Shown here one piece after another: positions 23,149-31,455 of a DNA stretch of 41,855 bases. Both the position numbers and the translations under genes were made by a program. This DNA comes from Clostridiales bacterium. Lineage in GTDB: Bacteria; Bacillota; Clostridia; Lachnospirales; UBA12420. The notes below the pieces were generated by a model. It saw only the letters and a program-made list of their open reading frames with translations, was not told where the DNA came from and did no database searches. The stretch is taken from positions 1 through 41,855 of the forward strand of contig DMOI01000050.1 in assembly GCA_003452395.1 (NCBI GenBank), given 5' to 3'. Each line of letters begins with the position of its first letter. Position 1 is the first letter of the stretch.

Positions 23149-24174
23149 ATGAAACTAAGTGAATTTGATTATTACTTACCGGATAGACTAATAGCACAAA
23201 AGCCACTTGATAATAGAAGCAGTTCTAAAATGCTAGTGCTTGATAAAAAAACAGGACAAATAGAACATAAAATATTTAAAGATATTTTGGAATATGTAAA
23301 TAGGGGGGATTGCTTGGTACTTAATGATACTAGGGTTATACCTGCAAGGTTATTTGGTGTTAGAAAAGATACAAATGCACCTATTGAGTTACTTTTACTT
23401 AAGAGAAAAGATATAAATACATGGGAAACTCTAGTTAAACCCGGAAAAAAGGCAAGGACTGGAGTAGAGATAGTATTTGGTAATGGAGAGCTCACAGGTA
23501 CAATAAATGAAGTATTAGAGAATGGTAATAGAGTGATAAAGTTTAAATATAATGATGTTTTTGAGGAAGTGTTAGAAAAATTGGGGCATATGCCACTGCC
23601 ACCATACATAACTGAAAAATTAGAGGATAAAGAGAGATATCAAACAGTTTATTCGAAAAATAATGGTTCAGCTGCAGCACCAACTGCAGGACTACACTTT
23701 ACCCAAGAATTGCTTGAAAAATTAAAAGATAATGGTGTAGAGGTAGCTTTTGTAACTTTGCACGTTGGACTTGGGACCTTTAGACCGGTAAAGACTGAAA
23801 ATGTCTTAGAGCATGAGATGCACTCTGAATATTATAATATAGATAAACAAGAAGCTGATAAGATAAACAATGTAAGGCAGAGTGGCGGAAGGGTAATAGC
23901 AGTAGGCACGACATCGACAAGGACATTAGAGGCTGCTTGTAACGAGCAAGGGGACGTAATAGCAGGTGATGCTTGGACAGACATTTTCATTTATCCAGGA
24001 TATAAGTTTAAAGTTATTGATGGACTTATTACAAATTTTCATTTACCTAAATCTACATTGCTTATGTTAATATCAGCACTCGCAGGAAGAGAGAATGTCT
24101 TAAATGCATATAAAGTGGCGGTTGAAAGTGAATATAGGTTTTTCAGCTTTGGAGATGCGATGATAATTAAATAG
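23149..24174 (+). CDS. queA: S-adenosylmethionine:tRNA ribosyltransferase-isomerase
   Basis: Penultimate step of queuosine synthesis: it transfers and isomerises ribose from SAM onto preQ1 in tRNA, giving epoxyqueuosine. 341 residues, normal for the family. It has the start MKLSEFDYYLPDRLIAQ, LVLNDTRVIPARL, LLLKRKD, the strongly conserved AAPTAGLHFT, HVGLGTFRPV and the end region TNFHLPKSTLLMLISA. The frame is open from a TTG at 23116, but family alignment and the AAAGGA just upstream support ATG 23149. No tgt, ruvB or other queuosine gene is adjacent, although queA-tgt is a common pair; tgt would have to be elsewhere. Confidence 0.96.
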   Translation: MKLSEFDYYLPDRLIAQKPLDNRSSSKMLVLDKKTGQIEHKIFKDILEYVNRGDCLVLNDTRVIPARLFGVRKDTNAPIELLLLKRKDINTWETLVKPGKKARTGVEIVFGNGELTGTINEVLENGNRVIKFKYNDVFEEVLEKLGHMPLPPYITEKLEDKERYQTVYSKNNGSAAAPTAGLHFTQELLEKLKDNGVEVAFVTLHVGLGTFRPVKTENVLEHEMHSEYYNIDKQEADKINNVRQSGGRVIAVGTTSTRTLEAACNEQGDVIAGDAWTDIFIYPGYKFKVIDGLITNFHLPKSTLLMLISALAGRENVLNAYKVAVESEYRFFSFGDAMIIK

Positions 24175-24213
24175 TCGAAAATGTTTAAAAAACAAAAGAA
24201 AGGTGGTATATAC

Positions 24214-25668
24214 ATGTTAGAGAACATAGAACCAAATAGAGTAATGTATTATTTTGAAGAGATATCGAAGATTCCTAGGGGATCTGGTAATGAAAAGGCT
24301 ATAAGTGATTATGTGGCAAATTTTGCTCGTGAACATGGACTTCTGTATATACAAGATGAAGTTAATAATGTTATTGTGAAAAAGAACAGAACAAACGAAA
24401 GTTCTGAAACCATTATAATTCAAGCGCATATGGATATGGTGTGTGAGAAAACTAAAGGTGTGGAGCACGACTTTCAGAAGGATGGTATAAAACTAAAAAT
24501 AGATGGAGATTTTATAAAAGCAGAAGGGACTACACTAGGTGCTGACGACGGGATAGGGGTAGCATATAATTTAGCTATACTTGAGAGTAATGAAATAAAA
24601 CACCCTAATTTGGAAGCTGTATTTACTGTCGATGAAGAAGAAGGTATGACGGGTGCAAACGGTCTTGATATGAGTAAACTAAGTGGGAGTATGCTAATTA
24701 ATATAGATTCAGAAGAAGAAGGTATAATAACTGTTGGTTGTGCTGGTGGTGCCAGAATAAATATTAATATCACAGCAGATAAAACAAATCTAGAAAACAT
24801 ACAGGATTTTCAAAGGTATGAAATATTAGTAAAAGGTTTGCATGGTGGGCATTCTGGGATAGATATAGACAAAAATAGAGGTAATGCTATACGTATACTT
24901 GTAGAATTACTAAAAAACTTTGAAGAGTTTGAAGAAGATATGTATATTTATAGCTTGGAAGGTGGTATGAAAGTTAACGCAATTCCAAGGGAAGCAAGCG
25001 CTAAAATTTTGGTAAACACGAAAATCTTAATGAAGTTCTTAGGATTATATAACTCATATGAAAGTGAAATACTGAAAAAATATATAGATAATGAAAGTGA
25101 ACTTAAAATAGAACTAAATAAAATATCAGTAGATGAAGCGTGTGATGTATATACAAAAGAAACAAGTGATAAAATAATAAATGTAATAAATAATATTATC
25201 GATGGAGTATATACAATGTCAAGTGACGTAGAAGGATTAGTAGAAAGTTCTAGTAATCTAGGAGTGCTAAAATGCGAAGAAAATAAAATAGAGTTAAGCA
25301 TCTTACCACGAAGTTCTAAGGTAGAAAAGCTAGAAGAAATAATAAAACAAATAACAAGTATTATGAGTGAGCAAATAGATGCTAAAATAGAAGTTACATC
25401 AAGGTACCCTGCATGGGATTATGAAGTAAACTCAAAAATAAGAGACGTAGCAGTGCAGTCATATAAAGAACTAACTGGTGTTGAACCGATAATTAATATA
25501 ATTCATGCAGGATTAGAGTGTGCAGTATTTAAACAAAATAATGGTAAAATTGATGTTATTTCAATAGGTCCAAATTTATACGATCCACACACTCCGAATG
25601 AAAGAATAAGCATATCATCAACACAAAAAACGTGGAATTATTTATTGAAGATAATAGAAAAAATATAA
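24214..25668 (+). CDS. pepD: Aminoacyl-histidine dipeptidase (PepD-like, M20)
   Basis: Zinc metallopeptidase of the M20C group that splits Xaa-His and other dipeptides in the cytoplasm. 484 residues. The metal-binding and catalytic motifs are visible: IIQAHMDMVCEKT (first His and Asp), GTTLGADDGIGVA (bridging Asp), FTVDEEEGMTGA (catalytic and metal Glu), DSEEEG, and the late HAGLECAVF with a metal His. A dimerisation lid domain lies between about 180 and 370 (KGLHGGHSGIDIDKNRGNA). The frame extends to ATG 24181, but AAAGGTGG sits before ATG 24214, which also fits the family start. Terminator directly downstream. Confidence 0.93.
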   Translation: MLENIEPNRVMYYFEEISKIPRGSGNEKAISDYVANFAREHGLLYIQDEVNNVIVKKNRTNESSETIIIQAHMDMVCEKTKGVEHDFQKDGIKLKIDGDFIKAEGTTLGADDGIGVAYNLAILESNEIKHPNLEAVFTVDEEEGMTGANGLDMSKLSGSMLINIDSEEEGIITVGCAGGARININITADKTNLENIQDFQRYEILVKGLHGGHSGIDIDKNRGNAIRILVELLKNFEEFEEDMYIYSLEGGMKVNAIPREASAKILVNTKILMKFLGLYNSYESEILKKYIDNESELKIELNKISVDEACDVYTKETSDKIINVINNIIDGVYTMSSDVEGLVESSSNLGVLKCEENKIELSILPRSSKVEKLEEIIKQITSIMSEQIDAKIEVTSRYPAWDYEVNSKIRDVAVQSYKELTGVEPIINIIHAGLECAVFKQNNGKIDVISIGPNLYDPHTPNERISISSTQKTWNYLLKIIEKI

Positions 25669-25679
25669 TAGAAATAAAG

Positions 25680-25706
25680 AGCAAGTAAAAATTTTACTTG
25701 CTTTTT
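25680..25706 (+). terminator. Intrinsic terminator of pepD
   Basis: AGCAAGTAAAA (25680-25690), one base, TTTTACTTGCT (25692-25702), then TTTT. The second arm contains the -35 box of the next promoter. Confidence 0.85.
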
Positions 25707-25726
25707 AGGTATATATAAAATATAAT
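25698..25726 (+). promoter_or_regulatory. Sigma-A promoter of the EAL-HDOD gene
   Basis: TTGCTT (25698-25703), 17-bp spacer, TATAAT (25721-25726). The -35 hexamer lies inside the pepD terminator stem. A leader of about 120 nt follows. Confidence 0.7.
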
Positions 25727-25855
25727 ATAACTATAAAGGTTAAAATTATAGAAAACTACAGTTGTTGATAAAATGGAAATTTGTACCACGTTAGAAGAAT
25801 ATCACATAATTGTGAATTTTTAATCGTGAATGGTGAGATGTATTGGGGGATTTAT

Positions 25856-27085
25856 ATGGATATTTTTGTAGCTAGACAACCAATATTTGATACAAAGAAG
25901 AATGTATTTGCTTATGAGCTATTGTATAGGGATAGTTCTGTGAACAAGTATACAGAGACAGATGGTAATAAAGCCACCGCGGCAGTACTAGCAAATAGCT
26001 TTATGGAAATAGGATATGATACCATAACTAATGGCAAAAAAGCTTTTATTAATTTCACAGAGGAGCTCTTACATATGGGCGCACCTACTCTTTTTCCGAA
26101 AGAATTAATAGTTATTGAAATATTAGAGGACGTAGAGCCGACGGCAGTATTAGTAGGAAAATGTATAGAGTTTAAAGAAAAAGGGTATACAATAGCTTTA
26201 GATGATTTTGAGTATCGATACATAAGTAAATATAAATCTTTACTAAAAGTTATCGATATTTTAAAGGTTGACTGGTTACTTAATTCAGTAGGGGAACAAA
26301 TAAATATTGTAAAAGAAATAAAAAAGATAAATCCCAAAATAAAATTTTTAGCTGAAAAGATAGAAACAAATACTGATTATGAAGAAGCACTGAAAAGTGG
26401 ATATTCACTTTTTCAAGGATATTTTTTTAGTAAACCAACTATAATAAAAGGAATAGCAGGACAAAGCAGTAAATTAAACTATTTACAAATTATAAATGAA
26501 ATAGCAAAAAGTAATCCTGACTTTGATAATATAACACATGTAATAGAAAGAGATCCAGTGCTTGCATTACAATTACTCAAACTTATTAATTCTGTGACCT
26601 ATAGGTCTATACAAAGGGTAACTTCGGTGCATGAAGCATTAGTAAGGTTAGGCATGAAAGAAATAAATAAATGGGTTTCTGTACTTATGCTACGCGAAAC
26701 GACTAAAGAAAAACCAATAGAAGTAATGAGAACATCACTAGTTAGAGCGTATTTTATGGAAGGGCTTGTAAGCACTACTATACTTAAAAACAGGAAATCA
26801 GAAGCATTTTTATTTGGGCTTTTCTCTTTGGTGGATGTTTTGTTTAATTATAGTAAAGAAGAACTCTTATGCGATATACCCCTTAATGATGATGTGAAAA
26901 GTGCTTTACTAGGAAAGGAAAATGAATTTAGTAAAATTTTTAAAATAATTACATGTTATGAAAAGGCTGAGTGGGATGAACTAGAGGAACATATGAAAGA
27001 AAAAAATATAACAATAAATCCGTTTCAAATATCAGAATTTTATTACAATGCTTTAAAACTTGCAGAAAACTTGATAGAATATTAA
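25856..27085 (+). CDS. EAL-HDOD signalling protein (YuxH-like)
   Basis: A 409-residue cytoplasmic protein with an N-terminal EAL-like domain (about 1-200) and a C-terminal HDOD domain (about 205-400), the YuxH architecture. EAL domains hydrolyse cyclic di-GMP. Here the signature Glu-Ala-Leu is replaced by YELLYRD, and the usual DDFG is DDFEYRY, so catalysis is doubtful and nucleotide sensing or pure protein interaction is more likely. HDOD features: NPDFDNITHVIERDPVLALQ, LLKLINSVTYR and VHEALVRLGM. The frame is open upstream to 25781; GGGGGA at 25845-25850 and the conserved start MDIFVARQPIFD set ATG 25856. A possible AT-only terminator follows at 27142. Confidence 0.92.
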   Translation: MDIFVARQPIFDTKKNVFAYELLYRDSSVNKYTETDGNKATAAVLANSFMEIGYDTITNGKKAFINFTEELLHMGAPTLFPKELIVIEILEDVEPTAVLVGKCIEFKEKGYTIALDDFEYRYISKYKSLLKVIDILKVDWLLNSVGEQINIVKEIKKINPKIKFLAEKIETNTDYEEALKSGYSLFQGYFFSKPTIIKGIAGQSSKLNYLQIINEIAKSNPDFDNITHVIERDPVLALQLLKLINSVTYRSIQRVTSVHEALVRLGMKEINKWVSVLMLRETTKEKPIEVMRTSLVRAYFMEGLVSTTILKNRKSEAFLFGLFSLVDVLFNYSKEELLCDIPLNDDVKSALLGKENEFSKIFKIITCYEKAEWDELEEHMKEKNITINPFQISEFYYNALKLAENLIEY

Positions 27086-27141
27086 GAAAAAAATAGTTAT
27101 ATTAAAAAAGTATGAATAGTTTTAAGCTACTAAATAATAGA

Positions 27142-27175
27142 AACATAAAAAAAATAATTTTTTATGTTATTTCTT
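27142..27175 (+). terminator. Possible AT-only terminator
   Basis: AACATAAAAAA (27142-27152), AATAA, TTTTTTATGTT (27158-27168), then TATTTCTT. The stem lacks GC pairs, so it is weak. Confidence 0.4.
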
Positions 27176-27184
27176 AAATAATAC

Positions 27185-27213
27185 TTGACGGAATGGGAAA
27201 TATATGATAACAT
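27185..27213 (+). promoter_or_regulatory. Promoter of the cold-shock gene
   Basis: TTGACG (27185-27190), 17-bp spacer, TAACAT (27208-27213). The leader of about 55 nt is extremely AT-rich (ATTTAAATTTAA), as often seen for csp messages. Confidence 0.6.
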
Positions 27214-27272
27214 AGGAAATGTAGATATTTTAATTAAAATATTTAAATTTAATTTTTTGGAGGATTTAGAAT

Positions 27273-27479
27273 ATGATGAACAAAGGAACTGTAAAATGGT
27301 TTGATGCACAAAAAGGTTATGGATTTATAGCTGCTGATGGCGGAGATGATGTATTCGTACATTACACTGCAATTCAAAACGAAGGATTCAAAACTTTAGA
27401 AGAAGGTCAAAAAGTTTCATTTGAAATTACAAATGGCCCTAAAGGAAAGCAAGCTGCTAACGTAACAGTAGAAGCTTAA
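27273..27479 (+). CDS. csp: Cold-shock domain protein (CspA family)
   Basis: A 68-residue single OB-fold RNA chaperone. Both nucleic-acid motifs are intact: RNP1 KGYGFI and RNP2 DVFVHY, within GTVKWFDAQKGYGFIAADGG and the closing GPKGKQAANVTVEA. Two ATGs in a row; GGAGGA at 27259-27264 suits the first best. It binds single-stranded RNA/DNA in the cytoplasm and prevents unwanted RNA structure. Monocistronic with a terminator at 27533. Confidence 0.97.
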   Translation: MMNKGTVKWFDAQKGYGFIAADGGDDVFVHYTAIQNEGFKTLEEGQKVSFEITNGPKGKQAANVTVEA

Positions 27480-27532
27480 TTGTAAGAACAAACTAGAATA
27501 AGAGATAGTAATATCAAATATATGGGTTTGTC

Positions 27533-27563
27533 AAAAACTATTGATTATGTCAATAGTTTTTTT
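27533..27563 (+). terminator. Intrinsic terminator of csp
   Basis: AAAAACTATTGA (27533-27544), TTATG loop, TCAATAGTTTTTTT (27550-27563). Confidence 0.9.
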
Positions 27564-27649
27564 GTTGTATAATATATTAAATATTGTCAAAACTAATATT
27601 AAAGGTTTCTGTAAAACTTTTCATATATAAACAGATAAAGGGAGACGAT

Positions 27650-28267
27650 ATGATGTATTCTTATAAGACAAAACGAAAAAATAATGCATATGCTTTAATT
27701 ATATTAATAATATTAGGATTAATTACATTTGTTTATTTTTATAATATAAATGTTAAAGCACCAAAAAATAATATGACAACAAAAAATTATTCTATAAAAA
27801 ATGATGATAAACCTGATATCAGCGCTTCGAGTTCTACGCAAGTCGCTTCTGTTTACAACATTGTAGAGAAAATAACTCCTAATACAGAGATTGTTTATCA
27901 GTACTTTTATGAATTAGATCAAAAAACAGTAGAAGAGAAGGAAGTCCCACCTTATTATATGATTAATATGACGGAAGAAGAGTTGAAAAATAAATATAGT
28001 GATTGGCAAATAAAGATTTTTTCAAGTAAGCAAGTCGTTATGCAAAAGAATTTAAAAGAGAAAAGTCCATTTTATTTTAAGATTGGTGAAAAGGACGGAT
28101 ATATAGCTGTATATTATGAAAAACCTGTAAATGGAATATCACTTAGGGAAATAACGGATACACCAGTAAATACATTACCTAAGGATGAGCAGGACAAGAT
28201 AAAAAATGGTATAACAGTTTATGGAGAAGATGAACTAATAAAAATATTAGAAGATTATTCATCGTGA
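27650..28267 (+). CDS. bofC: BofC-like sporulation protein
   Basis: A 205-residue protein with one N-terminal membrane helix (ALIILIILGLITFVYFY) after a short basic end, then an extracytoplasmic polar linker and a C-terminal domain. The domain follows the BofC C-terminal pattern: MTEEELKNKYSDWQIKIFSS, KQVVMQKNLKEKSPFYFKIG, then a variable part and GITVYGEDELIKILEDY. In Bacillus subtilis, BofC is made in the forespore, acts in the intermembrane space and restrains SpoIVB in the sigma-K checkpoint. The frame is open to 27584, but GGGAG at 27640 supports ATG 27650 or 27653. It is followed by a terminator and then dpaAB, which fits a sporulation block. Similarity is to the domain only, so the checkpoint role is inferred. 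Confidence 0.7.
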   Translation: MMYSYKTKRKNNAYALIILIILGLITFVYFYNINVKAPKNNMTTKNYSIKNDDKPDISASSSTQVASVYNIVEKITPNTEIVYQYFYELDQKTVEEKEVPPYYMINMTEEELKNKYSDWQIKIFSSKQVVMQKNLKEKSPFYFKIGEKDGYIAVYYEKPVNGISLREITDTPVNTLPKDEQDKIKNGITVYGEDELIKILEDYSS

Positions 28268-28298
28268 ATGAAAACATCATATTTGTAAAACATTTCAG

Positions 28299-28328
28299 AG
28301 CAAACCAAAATTTTGGTTTGCTTTTTTG
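28299..28328 (+). terminator. Intrinsic terminator of bofC
   Basis: A perfect 24-bp palindrome AGCAAACCAAAA plus its complement (28299-28322), followed by TTTTTT. Confidence 0.85.
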
Positions 28329-28413
28329 TAGCAAAAAAACTATAGATTAATATTATATAGTAGTTGTTAACGTTTTTAACTTTCAACTTTTAATTTTATA
28401 AGGGGGGTTGATT

Positions 28414-29268
28414 ATGCAAAATATTATAATTTCTATAATAGGTGGAGACATAAGGCATATATATCTAGCAAATTTATTAATTGACAGAGTAAAAGAAGTA
28501 AAGGTTTTTGGACTAAATCATGTAAAACTTGATCCAAGAGTAAATAGATATGATAATGTCATAGAGGCAATTAATAAAGCTGACATAGTTATTGGACCTA
28601 TACCTTTTAGTACAAACGACAAGACAATAAAAGCAAGTTTGTATAACAAAGATATATATATAGAGGAATTATTTATTTCTATGACTAACAAGCAAAAGTT
28701 AATAAGCTCCAACTTTTCTGAAACTGCCACAGAGATGGCAACAAATTATAAAATTAATATAATTGATTTAAATAGTTTTAATGAGTTTGCAATCCTAAAT
28801 GCAATAGCAACTGCAGAAGGTGCAATAAAGGAAGCAATAGAAGCAAGTGATATAAGCTTGCACGGAAGTGAAGTGCTAGTACTAGGGTTTGGGAGATGTG
28901 CAAAGGTACTTGCAGATAAGTTACAGGGCATACGTGCTAAGGTATCAGTTACCGCAAGAAAGAAAGAGGATTTGGCATATATAGAAGCATATGGATATAC
29001 ACCGATTGATTTTAAAAAAATGAATTCTACATTAGATAAATATGATTATATTTTTAACTCGATACCTAAATTGGTACTAGATGAAAGTATGTTATGTAAA
29101 GTTAAAAAAGATTGTATAGTAATAGATATAGCCTCAAGTCCTGGTGGAGTTGATTTCTACGCAGCTGAAAAATTAGATGTAAAAGCGATATTATCATTAG
29201 GTATACCAGGTAAAGTATCACCTAAAACATCTGCTGAAATTATGTGGAGGATTATTAGTGACTTGTAG
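28414..29268 (+). CDS. dpaA: Dipicolinate synthase subunit A
   Basis: Makes dipicolinic acid from a dihydrodipicolinate-pathway intermediate together with DpaB; expected in the mother cell during sporulation. 284 residues. An N-terminal domain starts IISIIGGDIRHIYLANLL, the SpoVFA hallmark. A second dinucleotide-binding motif, VLVLGFGRCAKVLADKL, lies around residues 154-170. The C-terminal end DIASSPGGVDFYAAEKL and LGIPGKVSPKTSAEIM is strongly conserved. A TTG at 28408 is in frame, but AGGGGGG at 28401-28407 places the start at ATG 28414. Followed by dpaB. The other genes of the Bacillus spoVF operon (asd, dapG, dapA) are not adjacent. Confidence 0.96.
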   Translation: MQNIIISIIGGDIRHIYLANLLIDRVKEVKVFGLNHVKLDPRVNRYDNVIEAINKADIVIGPIPFSTNDKTIKASLYNKDIYIEELFISMTNKQKLISSNFSETATEMATNYKINIIDLNSFNEFAILNAIATAEGAIKEAIEASDISLHGSEVLVLGFGRCAKVLADKLQGIRAKVSVTARKKEDLAYIEAYGYTPIDFKKMNSTLDKYDYIFNSIPKLVLDESMLCKVKKDCIVIDIASSPGGVDFYAAEKLDVKAILSLGIPGKVSPKTSAEIMWRIISDL

Positions 29269-29306
29269 GAACATTATTATCAGGTGAGTAAAAAAGGTAT
29301 AAAAGG

Positions 29307-29882
29307 ATGGTGTTGAACTTGAAAGAATTAAAAGATTTAAAAATTGGATTTGCACTTACAGCTTCATATTGTAATTTTAAAGAAGTGATAACATATATAA
29401 TTAAGCTCATAGAAGAAGGAGCAAAAGTAATACCGATAATGAGTTATAATTCATATACATATGATACAAGATTTGGAAAGGCAGAAGAGTTTGTAACAGA
29501 GATAGAAGAAATAACAGGGGAGAAAGTACTAAAAACATCAGTAGAAGTTGAACCACTAGGACCTAAAGATTTAATAGACATAATAGTAGTAGCACCGTGC
29601 ACAGGGAATACACTAGCAAAGCTTGCTAATGGGATAACCGACACATCAGTATTAGGAGCAGTAAAGACGATGAGGAGAAACGATAAGCCCGTTGTCATAG
29701 CAATGGCAACGAATGATGCATTGGCACTAAATATGAGAAACATATTTACACTACAAAATACAAAAGGCATAACATTCGTGCCATTTAAGCAAGACAATCC
29801 AAATGATAAACCACATAGCTTAGTGGCAGAGTGGGATAAACTTGTTGAGACAATAGAGGAAGTAGGGAAGGGACTTGAGTAA
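29307..29882 (+). CDS. dpaB: Dipicolinate synthase subunit B (flavoprotein)
   Basis: A 191-residue flavoprotein-fold partner of DpaA. Features: KIGFALTASYCNFKEVI at the N terminus, then VVAPCTGNTLAKLANGITDT and PVVIAMATNDAL, the FMN-binding and catalytic-type segments of the Dfp/UbiX-like fold; NTKGITFVPFKQDNP toward the end is typical of SpoVFB. It lies 38 bp after dpaA, so they are one operon. In-frame TTG codons soon after the ATG (VLNLKELK) are also possible starts; the ribosome binding site AAGGATGGTG overlaps the ATG, which slightly favours a TTG. Terminator at 29927. Confidence 0.95.
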   Translation: MVLNLKELKDLKIGFALTASYCNFKEVITYIIKLIEEGAKVIPIMSYNSYTYDTRFGKAEEFVTEIEEITGEKVLKTSVEVEPLGPKDLIDIIVVAPCTGNTLAKLANGITDTSVLGAVKTMRRNDKPVVIAMATNDALALNMRNIFTLQNTKGITFVPFKQDNPNDKPHSLVAEWDKLVETIEEVGKGLE

Positions 29883-29926
29883 TGAAAAAGCTTCATTGTT
29901 TATTAAGTTAATGGTTGATAAGTAGT

Positions 29927-29953
29927 GTCCAGATTTATCTGGACTATTTTTTT
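29927..29953 (+). terminator. Intrinsic terminator of dpaAB
   Basis: GTCCAGAT (29927-29934), TT, ATCTGGAC (29937-29944), then ATTTTTTT. Confidence 0.9.
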
Positions 29954-30072
29954 GAAGTGTTTTATACGATTAATGTATCTATTATATGATAATATCTTGA
30001 AAAAAGTAAAAAATTATTGTATTATATAGAAACTGACTAGCATTTAATTAATAATAAAAAGGATGGATGTAA

Positions 30073-30132
30073 ATGATAAAGGTTTTGCAAAAGGGTGAAG
30101 AACATTTTGAAAAAATATATTTAAAGATATAA
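30073..30132 (+). pseudogene. Possible 19-codon gene remnant
   Basis: In the 317-bp gap between dpaB and the next gene, an ATG preceded by AAAGGATGGATG opens a frame of only 19 codons (MIKVLQKGEEHFEKIYLKI). It has gene-like codon use and a credible ribosome binding site, but stops at once. The beginning MIKV...GEEHF faintly recalls pirin N termini, which is not enough for a name. Either a decayed gene or chance. Confidence 0.25.
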
Positions 30133-30141
30133 CTTCAACTA

Positions 30142-30170
30142 TTGTTATAAATACAAGATTCTGGTATAAT
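30142..30170 (+). promoter_or_regulatory. Sigma-A promoter of the BaiN-like gene
   Basis: TTGTTA (30142-30147), 17-bp spacer, TATAAT (30165-30170), 30 bp upstream of the ATG. Confidence 0.75.
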
Positions 30171-30199
30171 TAAGAAAATTTTGTATGGGAGTGAAAAGT

Positions 30200-31426
30200 A
30201 TGTCTAAAATAGTTGTTATAGGTGCAGGTCCTGCTGGTATGATGGCAGCGGGGATGGCTGCTAAGGGTGGAAATGAGGTAATCTTACTTGATAAGAATGA
30301 TAGATTAGGTAAAAAATTATTTATTACAGGAAAAGGTAGATGTAATGTCACTAATTCAAGTGATATAGAGGATATGATAGATAATGTTCCGGGGAATGGG
30401 AACTTTTTGTATAGTGCTTTTTATACGTTTACTAATGAAAACTTGATTGAGTTTTTGAATGATTTAGGACTTGCAACAAAAGTTGAGAGAGGGAATAGAG
30501 TATTTCCTGAGTCGGACAAGGCGAGTGATGTTATAGATGTATTAGAAAAATTCCTTAAAATGAATAATGTAAGAGTACAATTAAGAGCAGAAGTTAAGAA
30601 AATTTATAAAATGGATAAAGAGTTTATTATTGACATGAAGAGTGGTGATAGTATAACTTGTGATAAATTGGTCATCTCAACTGGTGGGTGCACATATCAA
30701 GGGACAGGTTCTACAGGCGACGGATACCGTTTCGCTAAGGCGTTTGGGCATACGATAATCGAACCGAAGCCTTCGCTTGTTCCAATGGTTACGAAGGAAG
30801 ATTGGGTTAAAGATTTGCAAGGATTATCACTTAAAAACGCACAAGTCACTTTGATGAAAAATAATAAGAAGATATATGAAAGTTTTGGAGAAATGCTTTT
30901 TACCCATTTTGGAGTGTCGGGCCCTGTAATACTTAGTAGTAGTAGACATTTGGTGGGTATCGATACTTTAAAAGATAATGTCAAGTTAATAGTCGATTTA
31001 AAACCAGCATTAACTTTTGAGCAACTAGATGATAGGGTAACTCGTGATTTTGAAAAGTTTACGAATAAAAATTACATAAATTCATTAGATGATTTACTTC
31101 CTCAAAAAATGATTCCAGTAATTGTAGGTTTGTCAGGGATAGATGATAATAAAAAGGTACATCAAATAACGAGAGAGGAACGACAAAATATAGTTAAATT
31201 ATTGAAAAATTTAACTATGACTATAGAAAAAACAAGACCTTTAAATGAAGGCATAATTACAGCAGGAGGAGTTTGTACTGATGAAATAAACCCCAGTACA
31301 ATGGAGTCCAAACTTGTGAAGGGACTTTACTTTGCTGGGGAATTAATTGATGTAGATGCATATACAGGAGGATTTAACCTGCAAATTGCATTTTCAACCG
31401 GGTATTTAGCTGGATCTAATGTTTAG
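30200..31426 (+). CDS. BaiN/HI0933-family flavoprotein
   Basis: A 408-residue NAD(P)/FAD-dependent oxidoreductase of the HI0933/YhiN/BaiN family, cytoplasmic. It has the N-terminal FAD motif VVIGAGPAGMMAAGMAA, the family signature GKKLFITGKGRCNVTNS, the STGGCTYQGTGSTGDGY segment, a middle insert domain with SGPVILSSS, and the C-terminal FAGELIDVDAYTGGFNLQIA. BaiN itself reduces bile-acid intermediates, but most members are uncharacterised, so I name only the family. ATG 30185 is in frame; GGGAG at 30187-30191 makes ATG 30200 the start. Unrelated in sequence to the three FAD paralogues at 1.9-6.7 kb, apart from the Rossmann fold. Ends 29 bp from a convergent gene. Confidence 0.92.
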   Translation: MSKIVVIGAGPAGMMAAGMAAKGGNEVILLDKNDRLGKKLFITGKGRCNVTNSSDIEDMIDNVPGNGNFLYSAFYTFTNENLIEFLNDLGLATKVERGNRVFPESDKASDVIDVLEKFLKMNNVRVQLRAEVKKIYKMDKEFIIDMKSGDSITCDKLVISTGGCTYQGTGSTGDGYRFAKAFGHTIIEPKPSLVPMVTKEDWVKDLQGLSLKNAQVTLMKNNKKIYESFGEMLFTHFGVSGPVILSSSRHLVGIDTLKDNVKLIVDLKPALTFEQLDDRVTRDFEKFTNKNYINSLDDLLPQKMIPVIVGLSGIDDNKKVHQITREERQNIVKLLKNLTMTIEKTRPLNEGIITAGGVCTDEINPSTMESKLVKGLYFAGELIDVDAYTGGFNLQIAFSTGYLAGSNV

Positions 31427-31455
31427 AGATATTGCAAAAAGAATTATTGTATACT

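Noticed and set aside
28329..28413. Sigma-K promoter for dpaA
   Set aside because: I searched by eye for AC, 16-17 bp, CATAnnnTA and found no convincing match; TATAGTAGT after AACTATAG is too weak to list.
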